Counted from the first letter of the stretch, positions 30,542 through 38,729 are shown. The stretch is DNA of 45,163 nt from Alcanivorax nanhaiticus (GCF_000756665.1 NZ_ARXV01000022.1:1-45163), one strand, 5' to 3'. The notes: generated from the sequence alone by a model not told the origin. A program made the numbers and translations.

Positions 30542-31319
30542 AAAAGACAAGGACGAAGAGGTGGAGGAAAACCGGCTCAACATTCAACGTGAATGGCAGG
30601 CATTCTGGCTGGCAGTGGGGTTTCTCACACGTATACCCATGCTGGTAAGGGTCGATTATTCGCAACCGCTGATGAATCAAAGCAGCGTGTATTTCCCGTT
30701 GGTGGGCTTGATGCTGGGTGCATTGTACGCCGGGCTCTATGCCTTGTTGGCAGTCTGGTGGTCTCCACTGATTAGCGTCTTGCTGGTGCTGGCCTTCCAC
30801 CTCTGGATAACCGGTGCGTTTCATGAAGATGGTATGGCAGACAGTGTCGATGGTCTGGGTGGTGGGTATACCGTTGAGCGGCGTCTGGAGATCATGAAAG
30901 ACAGCCGCATTGGTACCTATGGCGCGGCCGCGCTGGTATTGGTGTTGCTGTTGAAAGTGGTGGTGTTGGTGGCTGTGTCGCCGGTGTGGTTGGGGCTGCT
31001 AGTGGCTCCCGCAGTGAGTCGCCTGACGCCATTGTGTCTGATGCGTTGGCTGCCCTATGTGACAGATCCTGATACCAGCAAGAGCAAGCCGGTGGCGGAA
31101 GGATTCAGCCGTGAGCGTCTGGCGGTGGCGGCAATCGCGGTCGCCCTGCTGGTTCTGGTTTTCCAGGTGGCAATGGCCGCGCTGCTGGCTGTGGCTTTGG
31201 TGGTAGTGGTCTGGGGCACGATGCTGAAGAAAAATCTGGGCGGTTATACCGGTGACGCACTGGGTGCCAGTGTAGTGTTATCGGAGCTGGTGTTTCTGTT
31301 GTTGCTGGCGGCTGCTTGA
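30534..31319 (+). CDS. cobS: Adenosylcobinamide-GDP ribazoletransferase (cobalamin synthase) CobS
   Basis: This 261-residue polytopic membrane protein joins adenosylcobinamide-GDP to alpha-ribazole in the last stage of cobalamin assembly or salvage. Motifs are AFHEDGMADSVDGLGGGY, RLEIMKDSRIGTYG and the end NLGGYTGDALGA. About six helices. The ATG at 30534 overlaps the M23 stop. No other cobalamin gene is in the window, which is unusual because cobS is generally next to cobT, cobU or cobC. The likely use is salvage of precursors, with partners elsewhere. Confidence 0.92.
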   Translation: MNRKDKDEEVEENRLNIQREWQAFWLAVGFLTRIPMLVRVDYSQPLMNQSSVYFPLVGLMLGALYAGLYALLAVWWSPLISVLLVLAFHLWITGAFHEDGMADSVDGLGGGYTVERRLEIMKDSRIGTYGAAALVLVLLLKVVVLVAVSPVWLGLLVAPAVSRLTPLCLMRWLPYVTDPDTSKSKPVAEGFSRERLAVAAIAVALLVLVFQVAMAALLAVALVVVVWGTMLKKNLGGYTGDALGASVVLSELVFLLLLAAA

Positions 31320-31334
31320 CGCGCTACTTCGTTC

Positions 31335-31431
31335 AGTGACGAGAAGCGAGTTGCGAGTTGCGAAAGGCAAAACCGGAATAATGGTTTGTTCTTGATTTTC
31401 GAAACGCGCTCCTCGCAACTCGCTTCTTTCT
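31335..31431. repeat. Heptad palindrome after cobS
   Basis: Left arm GTGACGA, GAAGCGA, GTTGCGA, GTTGCGA, AAGGC. The right arm, from about 31395, reads TTTTCGAAACGCGCTCCTCG then CAACTCGCTTC, and is inverse to it. It sits between the convergent cobS and DUF3298 genes and touches the stop of the latter. Confidence 0.8.
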
Positions 31432-32215
31432 AAGGCAGATATTTGTCCCGCACAATCCCCTTCAGCTTGTCATAGGGCAGCAATAGTTGTGGCTGTCCCA
31501 TGGCATAGGGGGCGATGTGGTAGACGTTATATTGCAGCACCAGGCCCTTTTCGTTAAAGAAAGCATCGTCGGTCTTGTCGAATGGCCAGCTTTCGCGAAA
31601 ATTGTCGTCCAGCTTTTGGTCATCTAACCATTCGCGGTGAGCAAGCCGGGCCAGATCCCAGAAGGTTTCCTGTTGTCCGGGCTCAAGGAGTTCATTCAGT
31701 AATACCCACTGCTGTTTTTCCAGATCCCAGTGGAAGTACGCCACCACCGGCTGGCCGTGGGCGCCGCCGGTGTATTCGTAACTTTCCATGCTGAATGTCA
31801 GCAAGCCGGCCTTGCTGCGTTGTTGTTTTACCGAGGCGTTGAGTTCCCAGCCCTGTTCAGTGGCCATGGCCATATCTGAAGCGTCGGCCAGAAAGGCGTC
31901 GGCCAAACCTTCGATGCTGCCATCATGGATCGCGTCACCTTCCTGGCGCACCAGCATGGATGCCAGGCGGGTTTCGATGGCCTGGTTGAGTGCAGGTTGG
32001 TCTTCATAGTTGAGCCAGGTGATGTGGACCTGTGGACAATTTTTATCTTCACACTGGGGTGCCGATTTTTTCAGTTCGATGAGAATGCGAACGGGTTGTG
32101 TGACAGAAGTGCTGGAGCGATTTTCTCCCTGCCTAGTTTCGGGCTGAGTTTGTTCTGTGCTGTCGCAGCCGGTCAGCAGCACCGCACCCAGCAACAGCGC
32201 CAGTGTCATACGCAT
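31430..32215 (-). CDS. DUF3298/DUF4163 lipoprotein (RsiV-like fold)
   Basis: This 261-residue lipoprotein has a lipobox LLTGC with Cys17. The mature part fits a DUF4163-like N-terminal half and a DUF3298 C-terminal half (SYEYTGGAHG and then a loop FFNEKGLVLQYNVYHIAPYAMG). Related proteins include the anti-sigma factor RsiV, which binds lysozyme, and PdaC-type domains. This one lacks a cytoplasmic anti-sigma part and no sigma factor gene is adjacent, so an envelope role is more likely than sigma control. Confidence 0.8.
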   Translation of the reverse strand: MRMTLALLLGAVLLTGCDSTEQTQPETRQGENRSSTSVTQPVRILIELKKSAPQCEDKNCPQVHITWLNYEDQPALNQAIETRLASMLVRQEGDAIHDGSIEGLADAFLADASDMAMATEQGWELNASVKQQRSKAGLLTFSMESYEYTGGAHGQPVVAYFHWDLEKQQWVLLNELLEPGQQETFWDLARLAHREWLDDQKLDDNFRESWPFDKTDDAFFNEKGLVLQYNVYHIAPYAMGQPQLLLPYDKLKGIVRDKYLP

Positions 32216-32358
32216 GAGATAATTTTCCCGCAGTTGAAGTGAACAAGTGATAACGCATTAGATGTCAGCACTTTGCCGGGTTCAAGTTGCCTTTTGCAAC
32301 CGTGACCGGCAGACACTATCCTGCAGCGGCCTGTCAGGCTAACCATGGGAGACGAGTG

Positions 32359-32805
32359 ATGAGTTTTTGGACGGTATATCTTTCCGGTGAAATCCATACC
32401 GATTGGCGAGAGCGGATTATCCAGGGCTGTGCAGAACTGGAGCTGGATATCGAGTTCACCAGCCCGGTGACGGATCATGAGGCCAGCGATAAGGTCGGGG
32501 TGAATATCCTTGGCGCTGAAGAGAAGCGCTTTTGGGAAGACCGCCTGGGGGCTGGCATCAATGGCATCCGTACCCGCAAGCTGATTGATGAGGCTGATCT
32601 GGTGGTGGTTCGCTTTGGTCCCCAGTACAAGCAATGGAACGCGGCTTTTGATGCCGGCTATACCGCCGCATTGGGGACGCCCATGATCATCCTGCATGAT
32701 GAAGAACACGACCACCCTCTCAAGGAAGTGGATGCGGCGGCAGATGCGGTCGCTCGTACCCCTGAGCAAGTGGTAGAAATGCTCCGTTATATCCTCAAGG
32801 CATAA
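32359..32805 (+). CDS. YtoQ family protein
   Basis: This 148-residue cytosolic protein of the YtoQ family has the segments WTVYLSGEIHTDWRE, EFTSPVTDHEASD, NGIRTRKLIDEADLVVVRFG and QWNAAFDAGYTAALGTPMI. The fold resembles nucleoside 2-deoxyribosyltransferases. No activity is established. ATG at 32359 with GGAGA upstream. It is separated from both neighbours. Confidence 0.88.
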   Translation: MSFWTVYLSGEIHTDWRERIIQGCAELELDIEFTSPVTDHEASDKVGVNILGAEEKRFWEDRLGAGINGIRTRKLIDEADLVVVRFGPQYKQWNAAFDAGYTAALGTPMIILHDEEHDHPLKEVDAAADAVARTPEQVVEMLRYILKA

Positions 32806-32822
32806 GCGCCTGCACTGTTGGT

Positions 32823-32857
32823 GCCCTCTGGCAGAGCGGTCATTCTGCACAGAGGGC
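32823..32857. other. Stable hairpin after the YtoQ gene
   Basis: GCCCTCTG pairs with CAGAGGGC and, further in, GCAGA with TCTGC, around an 8-base loop. It is not followed by a T-run on either strand, so terminator function is uncertain; a processing or REP-like hairpin is possible. Confidence 0.4.
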
Positions 32858-32960
32858 CTCCTGCCTGAACGCCGGTTTTACCCATTTTTTCTCCTCGCCC
32901 GGGAGCGGAATCCCGTTTCTTGTTGTCCTATTGCTTACTGTTTAATGCGCAGGAGTGAAA

Positions 32961-33422
32961 ATGGGACACAAATTACTGGCAGCCGCCACCTTGATGCTGG
33001 TGACTACCGCGAGTGCCTGGGCGGAACCCTCTGAGTCGGCCATCGAGGACAAGCGAGCCGCCACGGAAAGCGTGGAAATTCAGCAGGATAACCCTCTGGA
33101 AGCCCTGTCCGGCCTTTCCTTCGCAGAAAAGGGGCAGGCCATGCAGATGGTTCGCCGCGAGCTGGCAAGCCTGAATCAACAGCTGGAGATACTGCAGGAG
33201 GAGCTTCAGCAGCAGTGGCAGACGCTGCCGGAGCAAGCCAGACTCAGTAGGCACGAAGCCTTGTCGGCACTCAAGCAGGAGCAGCAAGATCTGGCTGATG
33301 CCTATGTGGGTATTCAGGAGGCGAGTGAGGATAACTGGGAGCGAGCCATGGACCGGGTTGAAAAGCATTGGTCCGCATTCCAGGCGCGCTGGCAATCCTT
33401 CAAAGCTGAGATCCAGTCGTAG
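32961..33422 (+). CDS. Periplasmic coiled-coil protein, unknown function
   Basis: This 153-residue protein has a cleavable signal peptide (AWA near residue 21). A largely helical mature part rich in Gln, Glu and Leu follows; about residues 55-105 should form a coiled coil (MVRRELASLNQQLEILQEEL). ATG at 32961 has AGGAG at 6 bases. No family recognised. It could be a chaperone-like or scaffold protein of the envelope, but that is only structural inference. Confidence 0.65.
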   Translation: MGHKLLAAATLMLVTTASAWAEPSESAIEDKRAATESVEIQQDNPLEALSGLSFAEKGQAMQMVRRELASLNQQLEILQEELQQQWQTLPEQARLSRHEALSALKQEQQDLADAYVGIQEASEDNWERAMDRVEKHWSAFQARWQSFKAEIQS

Positions 33423-33485
33423 GCGTGAGTGGTGGCAATGTGCCAATGTCACTCCGGTGAGGCTCGCTAACCGAGAGGAAAAACG

Positions 33486-33848
33486 ATGCTGACATTGATT
33501 CCGTTTGATGACAGTCGTGTAGTGGGTGTGCGGATTTCCGGCAAGATTACCCGGCCGGAATTCGACAGCATGGTAAAGGAGCTGGAAGATGTTCTCACCC
33601 GTCATGACAAGGTGCGTGTCTACGTGGAGCTGGAAAGTTTTGGAGGCGTAGCCCTGGACACCCTGTTGGAAGACCTGAAATTCGGTGTTCGGCACTGGCG
33701 TGATGTGGAACGCAAGGTGGTGGTGTCCGATGCAGATTGGGTGCGCCGCCTGGGCAGTTTGTCATCGCGCTTGTTCAGTAGTATTCAGGTGAAGGTATTC
33801 GAACGCGATCAGGAACAAGAGGCGAAAGCCTGGATCTGTGAGGAATAG
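33486..33848 (+). CDS. SpoIIAA-like (STAS fold) protein
   Basis: This 120-residue protein matches the SpoIIAA-like family: MLTLIPFDDSRVVGVRISGKIT, then VYVELESFGGVALDTLLEDLKFGVRHW and KVVVSDADWVRRLG. It has the STAS-type alpha/beta fold. The conserved phosphorylatable serine of true SpoIIAA is not apparent. Small proteins of this kind are often stress or membrane-associated. It starts 63 bp after the coiled-coil gene. Confidence 0.8.
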   Translation: MLTLIPFDDSRVVGVRISGKITRPEFDSMVKELEDVLTRHDKVRVYVELESFGGVALDTLLEDLKFGVRHWRDVERKVVVSDADWVRRLGSLSSRLFSSIQVKVFERDQEQEAKAWICEE

Positions 33849-33908
33849 AGGAATAGACGGATTTTCTGTCTGACGCGGGCAGAGCTAACGCGCCTGATGA
33901 TGGGCGTA

Positions 33909-34040
33909 GCGAGTAACGAGTTTCGAGTTGCGAAAATCAAAAGCGCAACAACTTTGCGCATTTAACGGACCTGGGCTTTGCTCTTCGAAACTCGAAACTC
34001 GAAACTCGAAACTCGAAACTCGAAACTCGAAACTCGAAAC
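33909..34040. repeat. Heptad palindrome with eight TCGAAAC copies
   Basis: Left arm GCGAGTA, ACGAGTT, TCGAGTT, GCGAAAA (33909-33936). The right arm is TCGAAAC repeated eight times without a mismatch, 33985-34040. The gap 33849-34045 holds nothing else. It ends six bases before the stop codon of the SRPBCC gene. Copy number is likely variable by slippage. Confidence 0.9.
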
Positions 34041-34045
34041 TGCCC

Positions 34046-34471
34046 TTAATCCAGTAACCCCGCCAGATTCTCAAGACATAGCGCGTACATCTTTTCTGCC
34101 CCCCGGCGTGCCAGTTCCAGCTTGTCTGCGGACGCATTGCCGCCGTTGAACCGAGCTTGCCAGATCACCGTGCAGCCGCTGTCGGTGGGTTGCACTTCCA
34201 CTGTTGCCTGGTAATGGGTGTCTTCCCTTACTCCGGGTGCCTTGATGATGCGGTAACCAAAGCACCGGGCCTGCTCATCCATGGCGGTCAGTGCTTCGAT
34301 TACCTCGCCGCCATCGGCGGTGGTGACCGTGCGTACCGCACCCACGCCCGCGCCTTCCACACTGCAACCGGTAACGCCGGGAAGCCAGCTTAGATCGGCA
34401 AAGTCCCGGATTCGCCGCCACACGGTGTCAGCGTTGTGTTGGAAAGAGTGCTCCACATAAATAACAGGCAT
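34046..34471 (-). CDS. SRPBCC-family (polyketide cyclase/START-like) protein
   Basis: This 141-residue cytosolic protein has the helix-grip fold pattern of SRPBCC ligand-binding proteins: YVEHSFQHNADTVWRRIRDF at the start, WLPGVTGCSVEG, and TVIWQARF near the end. It is immediately downstream (14 bp) of the NmrA-like gene, likely in one transcript. Ligand unknown. Confidence 0.8.
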   Translation of the reverse strand: MPVIYVEHSFQHNADTVWRRIRDFADLSWLPGVTGCSVEGAGVGAVRTVTTADGGEVIEALTAMDEQARCFGYRIIKAPGVREDTHYQATVEVQPTDSGCTVIWQARFNGGNASADKLELARRGAEKMYALCLENLAGLLD

Positions 34472-34485
34472 GGTGTCTTCCTTGT

Positions 34486-35385
34486 TTAGCGGTTCTGGTT
34501 ATTCCGGGCAGCCAGGCGCTGGCGCAGGAAGGTCTCGAAGGATGTCAGGAACGGAAAATCCTTACGTACTTCGTCCACATCGAAGCGCCAGCGAACGGTG
34601 TTGTTCCAGACATACTGGCGGGCGGCTTCCGCATTACTCAGGCGCAGGGCCCACAACGGGATGCTGACCGGTAGGGGGCGTTTGCCAGTGACCTTGCGAT
34701 AGATGACTTTCATCTCCGCAACGGTGAGCACATCGCTGGCCAGATCGGGACGGGTGCCGATGAACTTGTCCGGGTTGGCAAAGATCTCGGCGCTGGCACG
34801 GGCAATGTCATCCACGGTGACCATGTGAAAGGGCACGTCCTTTTTCAGGCAGCCTTCAAGGGTGGCCAGGACCAGTGCCGGGTTGATGGCTTTCTTTCCC
34901 TTGTTGCCCATTACCGGTTCGAAGAAGTTTTCCATGAAAAACACTTCGCGCAGCATGGTGAACGGCAGGTCCAGCTTTTCGATATGCTGCTCGATCTCCC
35001 ATTTGCTGGCGAAGTGCAGCACGTTGCCGGCTTCCTCGCAGCCGGCCACCGAGGTCTGCAGGAAGTGCTGTACCCCTGCATCGGCAGCAGCATCAGCCAG
35101 GCGAATGCCCTGATCAATCTCACGTTGGTAGCCCACCCCTTTTTCCCAGAAGTTCTGCAGGGCAAAGACACCGTAACAATCCTTGCAGGCCAGCTGCAGG
35201 GATACACTGTCATCCAGATCTCCGGCCACCACTTCCACTCCCTCACGAGCCAGGGCTTTGGCGGCAGGCTTGTCCGGATTGCGGGTCAGGGCGCGGACCT
35301 TGAAGCCCTTTTCAAGCAGCAGGGGAATCAGGGCTCCGCCTTGGGCGCCGGTGGCACCGGTCACGAGAATGCGTTGGTCAGACAT
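34486..35385 (-). CDS. NmrA-family NAD(P)-binding protein
   Basis: This 299-residue protein of the atypical short-chain dehydrogenase group has the dinucleotide loop VTGATGAQGGALIPLLLEKG at the N-terminus, followed by VRALTRNPDK. NmrA-like proteins sense the NAD(P) redox state or act as isomerase-like enzymes; the catalytic Tyr-Lys pair of classical members is not evident. It is the first gene of a two-gene transcript with the SRPBCC protein. Confidence 0.85.
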   Translation of the reverse strand: MSDQRILVTGATGAQGGALIPLLLEKGFKVRALTRNPDKPAAKALAREGVEVVAGDLDDSVSLQLACKDCYGVFALQNFWEKGVGYQREIDQGIRLADAAADAGVQHFLQTSVAGCEEAGNVLHFASKWEIEQHIEKLDLPFTMLREVFFMENFFEPVMGNKGKKAINPALVLATLEGCLKKDVPFHMVTVDDIARASAEIFANPDKFIGTRPDLASDVLTVAEMKVIYRKVTGKRPLPVSIPLWALRLSNAEAARQYVWNNTVRWRFDVDEVRKDFPFLTSFETFLRQRLAARNNQNR

Positions 35386-35508
35386 GGGATTCCTGTGTCA
35401 GAACTGGCTGGTTCTGCACAGAATGCCGTTAGCCGCAGGGAGCAACAATGACGAAATCAGTCAGGAAGATGGTGGATGTGGTGGCGTTGAGCGTGTGGGG
35501 GTTCCGTT

Positions 35509-35540
35509 GCGAGTGACGAGTTTCGAGTTCCGAAAGTCAA
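35509..35540 (+). repeat. Single arm of the heptad repeat family
   Basis: GCGAGTG, ACGAGTT, TCGAGTT, CCGAAAG then TCAAAG. No inverted right arm is found within 100 bp, so this copy is a half element. It lies just before the end of the small gene 35553-35813. Confidence 0.7.
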
Positions 35541-35552
35541 AGCACCGGGAGT

Positions 35553-35813
35553 TCAGAGGCGCTGGAGTGAGGGGCTCTCAATAGGGCTCGCAGTCGCAGG
35601 GCAGCCAAAAAAAGAGGGAGCTTCTGCTCCCTCGTTGTCGCTCGCTGCATTGTCGCTGGATGCTTCATCTCGCCAGTCTTCGAAATCATCCAGCGCATCG
35701 CGCCAGTCCAGTTTCGGGCGAATCTGTTTTTTCGGTGCCTGGTGGACACCGCCCTTGCGCATCAGCGGATCGATTGCCGCCCAGTTACGCATGGGTTTGG
35801 GGGCTGCTGCCAT
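35553..35813 (-). CDS. Small basic-acidic protein; ORF crossed by a terminator
   Basis: This 86-residue product is not recognised. The N-terminal half (MRNWAAIDPLMRKGGVHQ, then a basic stretch and DWRDALDDFEDWRDE) looks like a conserved small protein. The last third (PSFFGCPATASPIESPSLQRL) does not. ATG at 35813 has AGGA at about 8 bases. An intrinsic terminator hairpin and T-run lie inside the ORF (35605-35633), so much of the mRNA may end before the stop codon. That resembles arfA, but the protein does not look like ArfA, so only the arrangement is alike. Another explanation is loss of an earlier stop by mutation. Confidence 0.5.
   Translation of the reverse strand: MAAAPKPMRNWAAIDPLMRKGGVHQAPKKQIRPKLDWRDALDDFEDWRDEASSDNAASDNEGAEAPSFFGCPATASPIESPSLQRL
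35605..35633 (-). terminator. Intrinsic terminator inside the small ORF
   Basis: On the minus strand GAGGGAGC and GCTCCCTC form a perfect 8-bp stem with a 4-base loop (AGAA), followed directly by seven T. It is the strongest terminator-like structure of this stretch. It lies about 55-80 bases upstream of the ORF stop (in the reading direction). Confidence 0.75.
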
Positions 35814-35834
35814 GAGTCTGTCCTGTAAGGTTTT

Positions 35835-35859
35835 GCCCTCACCCAAGCTTGGTGAGGGC
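35835..35859. other. Perfect 9-bp inverted repeat upstream of the small gene
   Basis: GCCCTCACC and GGTGAGGGC around CAAGCTT. It lies between the outer-membrane barrel gene and the start of the small minus-strand gene, about 20 bases before its ATG. No T-run follows in either direction, so its use may be in mRNA processing or attenuation. Confidence 0.4.
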
Positions 35860-35909
35860 GCGCGATCATACGCCCAGGTGGAATGCCTTTCTACTACTAC
35901 TTTCTGCAA

Positions 35910-36770
35910 CTAATAGGTCCAGGCAAGATAGGTGTGGGCTCCGCTCAAGCGGTTGTCATAGCGGAACTTGTACCTGGATGTGGTTTCCGTCACGGTCAGG
36001 TTGTTGGTGGCCAGTCCTGCGCCCACGCTTAGCCCTTTCCACAGGCGGTATTCAGCACCCACCTCCAGGTCGGTAAACAGGCCTTTCCAGTCATCGAACT
36101 CCAGATAAAAGCCTTCGCCACGCAGATACCAGTGGAGTCGCGGAGTCACACGGTAATTCAGTCCGAACCCCAGTGTGGGAAGTGGAATAGTGGTGGCAGC
36201 ATTCTCGGTCTGTTGCGAGGATGCGCCCCCGCCGGGAGTGGCGAGTACATCGATATCGATGGCGAAACGGGACACATGCAGACCGCCTCCAGCCATCAGC
36301 TCCACCTTCTCGTTATGATAAAACGAGTAAAAGTAGCTGGCTTTGCTGATCTCGTAATCCATTGAACTGGCGACCCTGCTGCCTTGGGAGAGGGTGATTT
36401 CATCACCGTTTGGTGCGACCCAGTCCACGTCGGATTGCAGATTACGCTTGGCCTCGGAATCGACCTTGAACCATGAGACCACCACTTGAGAGGAAGGACT
36501 GAACCGATAGCGGCCGTTCACTTTGAGTACCGTGTTTTCCAGATCCAGCCCCAGGGTGTCGGCGGGGCGGATAACCGCCCCGGCACCGGCATTACGGCTT
36601 ACCAGCGACACCGTCGTGTCGGCTCTGAAGACATGATAGCCACCAGCAGAAAGGGAAAAGGTTTCATCCATTGCCAGGCTATTGGCGCTGGCTGTGGATT
36701 GCCAGGCCAAGGCGGATAACGAGGTGAATAGAACAGCAGGGTAGCGGCGTAGTGTTTTCGCGTTGAGCAT
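35910..36770 (-). CDS. Outer-membrane beta-barrel protein
   Basis: This 286-residue exported protein has a signal peptide ending ASA near residue 29. The mature part consists of amphipathic beta strands with alternating aromatic residues, and the last residue is an aromatic (LAWTY), the usual signal for outer-membrane insertion. ATG at 36770 has AAAGGA upstream. The family is not clearly recognised; size suits an 8- to 12-stranded porin-like or OmpW-like barrel. Divergent from the GGDEF gene. Confidence 0.7.
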   Translation of the reverse strand: MLNAKTLRRYPAVLFTSLSALAWQSTASANSLAMDETFSLSAGGYHVFRADTTVSLVSRNAGAGAVIRPADTLGLDLENTVLKVNGRYRFSPSSQVVVSWFKVDSEAKRNLQSDVDWVAPNGDEITLSQGSRVASSMDYEISKASYFYSFYHNEKVELMAGGGLHVSRFAIDIDVLATPGGGASSQQTENAATTIPLPTLGFGLNYRVTPRLHWYLRGEGFYLEFDDWKGLFTDLEVGAEYRLWKGLSVGAGLATNNLTVTETTSRYKFRYDNRLSGAHTYLAWTY

Positions 36771-36929
36771 GATCAGTCCTTTGAAAAACGAGCTATGGCC
36801 AACATACGGGATATGATGAGTGAAGGCCATTTGGGAACTTCCAATCTGAGAGCTTGAGCCAGCGGTCGCGAATGGTCAGAATTTCATCACGGTGCGCTTC
36901 CGCCGTCGTCACTCCAAGGATCTGTATTT

Positions 36930-37877
36930 ATGACCCCCGACCCCTATCAACCCGATTTGAATACTTATCGTGCCCTGTTGGAATCCACCAAGGCGATCCC
37001 CTGGCGGATCGACTGGAAAACCATGACGTTCAGTTACATCGGGCCGCAGATTGAAACTGTGCTGGGGTGGGAACAGGGTAGTTGGCGCAGTATTGATGAC
37101 TGGGTTGCGCGGATGCATCCAGAGGACCAGGCCTGGGTGGTGGACTTTTGTGTGTCCCAGTCTCAGTCAGGGGTCGATCATGAGGCCGATTATCGGGCGC
37201 TAACCAGTGCAGGGGAATACGTCTGGATTCGTGATGTGGTCCATGTGATACGTACTGAGGATGGTGACGTTGAAGCCTTGGTCGGGTTCATGTTTGACAT
37301 CAGTGAACGGAAAAAAACCGAGCAGGAACTGGAGCGCTTGCGTAAGGAACTGGAAGTGTTGTCTTTCCAGGACGGGCTGACCGAGCTGGGTAACCGCAGA
37401 CTGTTTGACAAGGTGCTGTCACGGGAGTGGGGGGATGCTCGACGCAAGCGGTCGTCGCTCTCATTGATCCTCGTGGACGTGGATCATTTCAAAGAATATA
37501 ACGATCACTACGGCCATCTTGTCGGAGACGATTGTCTGAAAAAGATCGCGACGGAATTGTTGCAGGCAGCCGCGCGCCCTCGCGATCTGGTGGCGCGCTT
37601 TGGTGGTGAAGAGTTCGCTATTATTCTGCCTGAAACCAATGCACAGGCAGCCCAGACGGTTGCGGAGCGCTGCCGGGAGCGGATCGAGCAGGCTGATATT
37701 GAGCATCTGGCTGTGCCTGAGGGAAAGTTGCCAAGGGTGACAGTGAGTCTTGGCGTCCATGCCTGCATTCCGGCGGGAGAGGGCAGTATTCGCGAGTTTC
37801 TCGATGCAACAGATCGTTGTATGTATGCGGCCAAGCAACAAGGTCGAAACCGGGTTGTCTGGATGGAGGCGGTATAG
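36930..37877 (+). CDS. PAS-domain diguanylate cyclase
   Basis: This 315-residue cytosolic protein has a PAS domain (about residues 12-130, WRIDWKTMTFSYIGPQIETV to GFMFDISERK), a short coiled linker (RKKTEQELERLRKELEVL) and a GGDEF domain (about 145-310). The active motif is GGEEF in ARFGGEEFAIIL, so it should make cyclic di-GMP from GTP. An RxxD inhibitory site lies five residues before it (RPRD), indicating product inhibition. No transmembrane segment. ATG at 36930 has AAGGA at about 9 bases. Confidence 0.92.
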   Translation: MTPDPYQPDLNTYRALLESTKAIPWRIDWKTMTFSYIGPQIETVLGWEQGSWRSIDDWVARMHPEDQAWVVDFCVSQSQSGVDHEADYRALTSAGEYVWIRDVVHVIRTEDGDVEALVGFMFDISERKKTEQELERLRKELEVLSFQDGLTELGNRRLFDKVLSREWGDARRKRSSLSLILVDVDHFKEYNDHYGHLVGDDCLKKIATELLQAAARPRDLVARFGGEEFAIILPETNAQAAQTVAERCRERIEQADIEHLAVPEGKLPRVTVSLGVHACIPAGEGSIREFLDATDRCMYAAKQQGRNRVVWMEAV

Positions 37878-37961
37878 CCGGGTAAATCATGGCCGGAAAG
37901 GCCAGCACCTTTTGAATGCATCAGAATCCGAGCTGCCGGATTTTTACTACAAGGAAGAATA

Positions 37962-38729
37962 ATGCGAATTTTGTCTGTCATGGTATTGCTGTGTACCGCG
38001 TTGCTATCGGGCTGCTCCAGCAAAATGGGGGGCGGAGAACCGCTCCGTGTGGGGGTGATGGCGGACTATCCTCCCATCATTTTTAAAAATGAGGATGGTA
38101 GCTTGAATGGGCTGGAAGCAGAATTTGCCAGAGGGTTGGGCGATGCCTTGTCCCGTCCCGTAGAGTTTCACCAGTATTCGCTGGCTGGGCTGTTCGCGGC
38201 ACTGGACAGCGGCGAAGTAGATATCGTCATGTCTGGTATTTCAATCACCCCTGAGCGGCAGCAGCATTTCTTGTTCAGTCTGCCTTATACCACCATCGGG
38301 CAGATGGCTGTGATTCGCCTGGAAGATGCCGGCCTGCTGGCGGCGCCGGGGGTATTGCTACGCAGTGACTTCCGTATTGGTTACAAGAACGGCACCACAG
38401 GCGAAGCCCTGGTGATGAAGCGGACCAACAATGGAGTGGGTTTTGACAGCAATGCCGCTGCCATGGAAGCGTTGATCGCAGGCAACGTGGATGCATACGT
38501 CCATGATGCGCCCACGGTGTGGAATCTGGCCAATAACCCGCAATACCGCGCCGGGCTGCTGGGGCTCTACAAGCCGCTGACCAGCGAGCAACTGGCCTGG
38601 GTCATGGCACCGGAAAACCGCTTGCTGAAAGAGCAGGTGGATGAGGTGCTAAAGGAATGGATGAGCAGCGGTGAGCTCATGCGCCTGAAGCACAAGTGGA
38701 TCCCGGTGAAGATTCTTTCCGGGGAGTGA
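37962..38729 (+). CDS. Substrate-binding lipoprotein (bacterial extracellular solute-binding family 3)
   Basis: This 255-residue lipoprotein has lipobox LLSGC with Cys18 and a family-3 binding fold (LRVGVMADYPPIIFKNEDGSL, GLEAEFARGLG, DIVMSGISITPERQQHFLFS and a helical end). Members bind amino acids or similar small molecules. No transporter genes are nearby, and it starts 84 bp after the diguanylate cyclase. It may act as a sensor subunit of a signal pathway rather than for uptake, but this is inferred only from context. AAGGAAG lies just upstream of the ATG. Confidence 0.85.
   Translation: MRILSVMVLLCTALLSGCSSKMGGGEPLRVGVMADYPPIIFKNEDGSLNGLEAEFARGLGDALSRPVEFHQYSLAGLFAALDSGEVDIVMSGISITPERQQHFLFSLPYTTIGQMAVIRLEDAGLLAAPGVLLRSDFRIGYKNGTTGEALVMKRTNNGVGFDSNAAAMEALIAGNVDAYVHDAPTVWNLANNPQYRAGLLGLYKPLTSEQLAWVMAPENRLLKEQVDEVLKEWMSSGELMRLKHKWIPVKILSGE

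Noticed and set aside
32823..32857. Rho-independent terminator after the YtoQ gene
   Set aside because: The stem is good but no T-run follows on either strand, so it is listed only as a hairpin.
33985..34040. CRISPR array
   Set aside because: The repeats are 7 bp with no spacers, and no cas gene is near.
35553..35813. Identification of the small protein as ArfA itself
   Set aside because: The residues do not match the ArfA pattern; only the terminator-in-ORF arrangement is similar.
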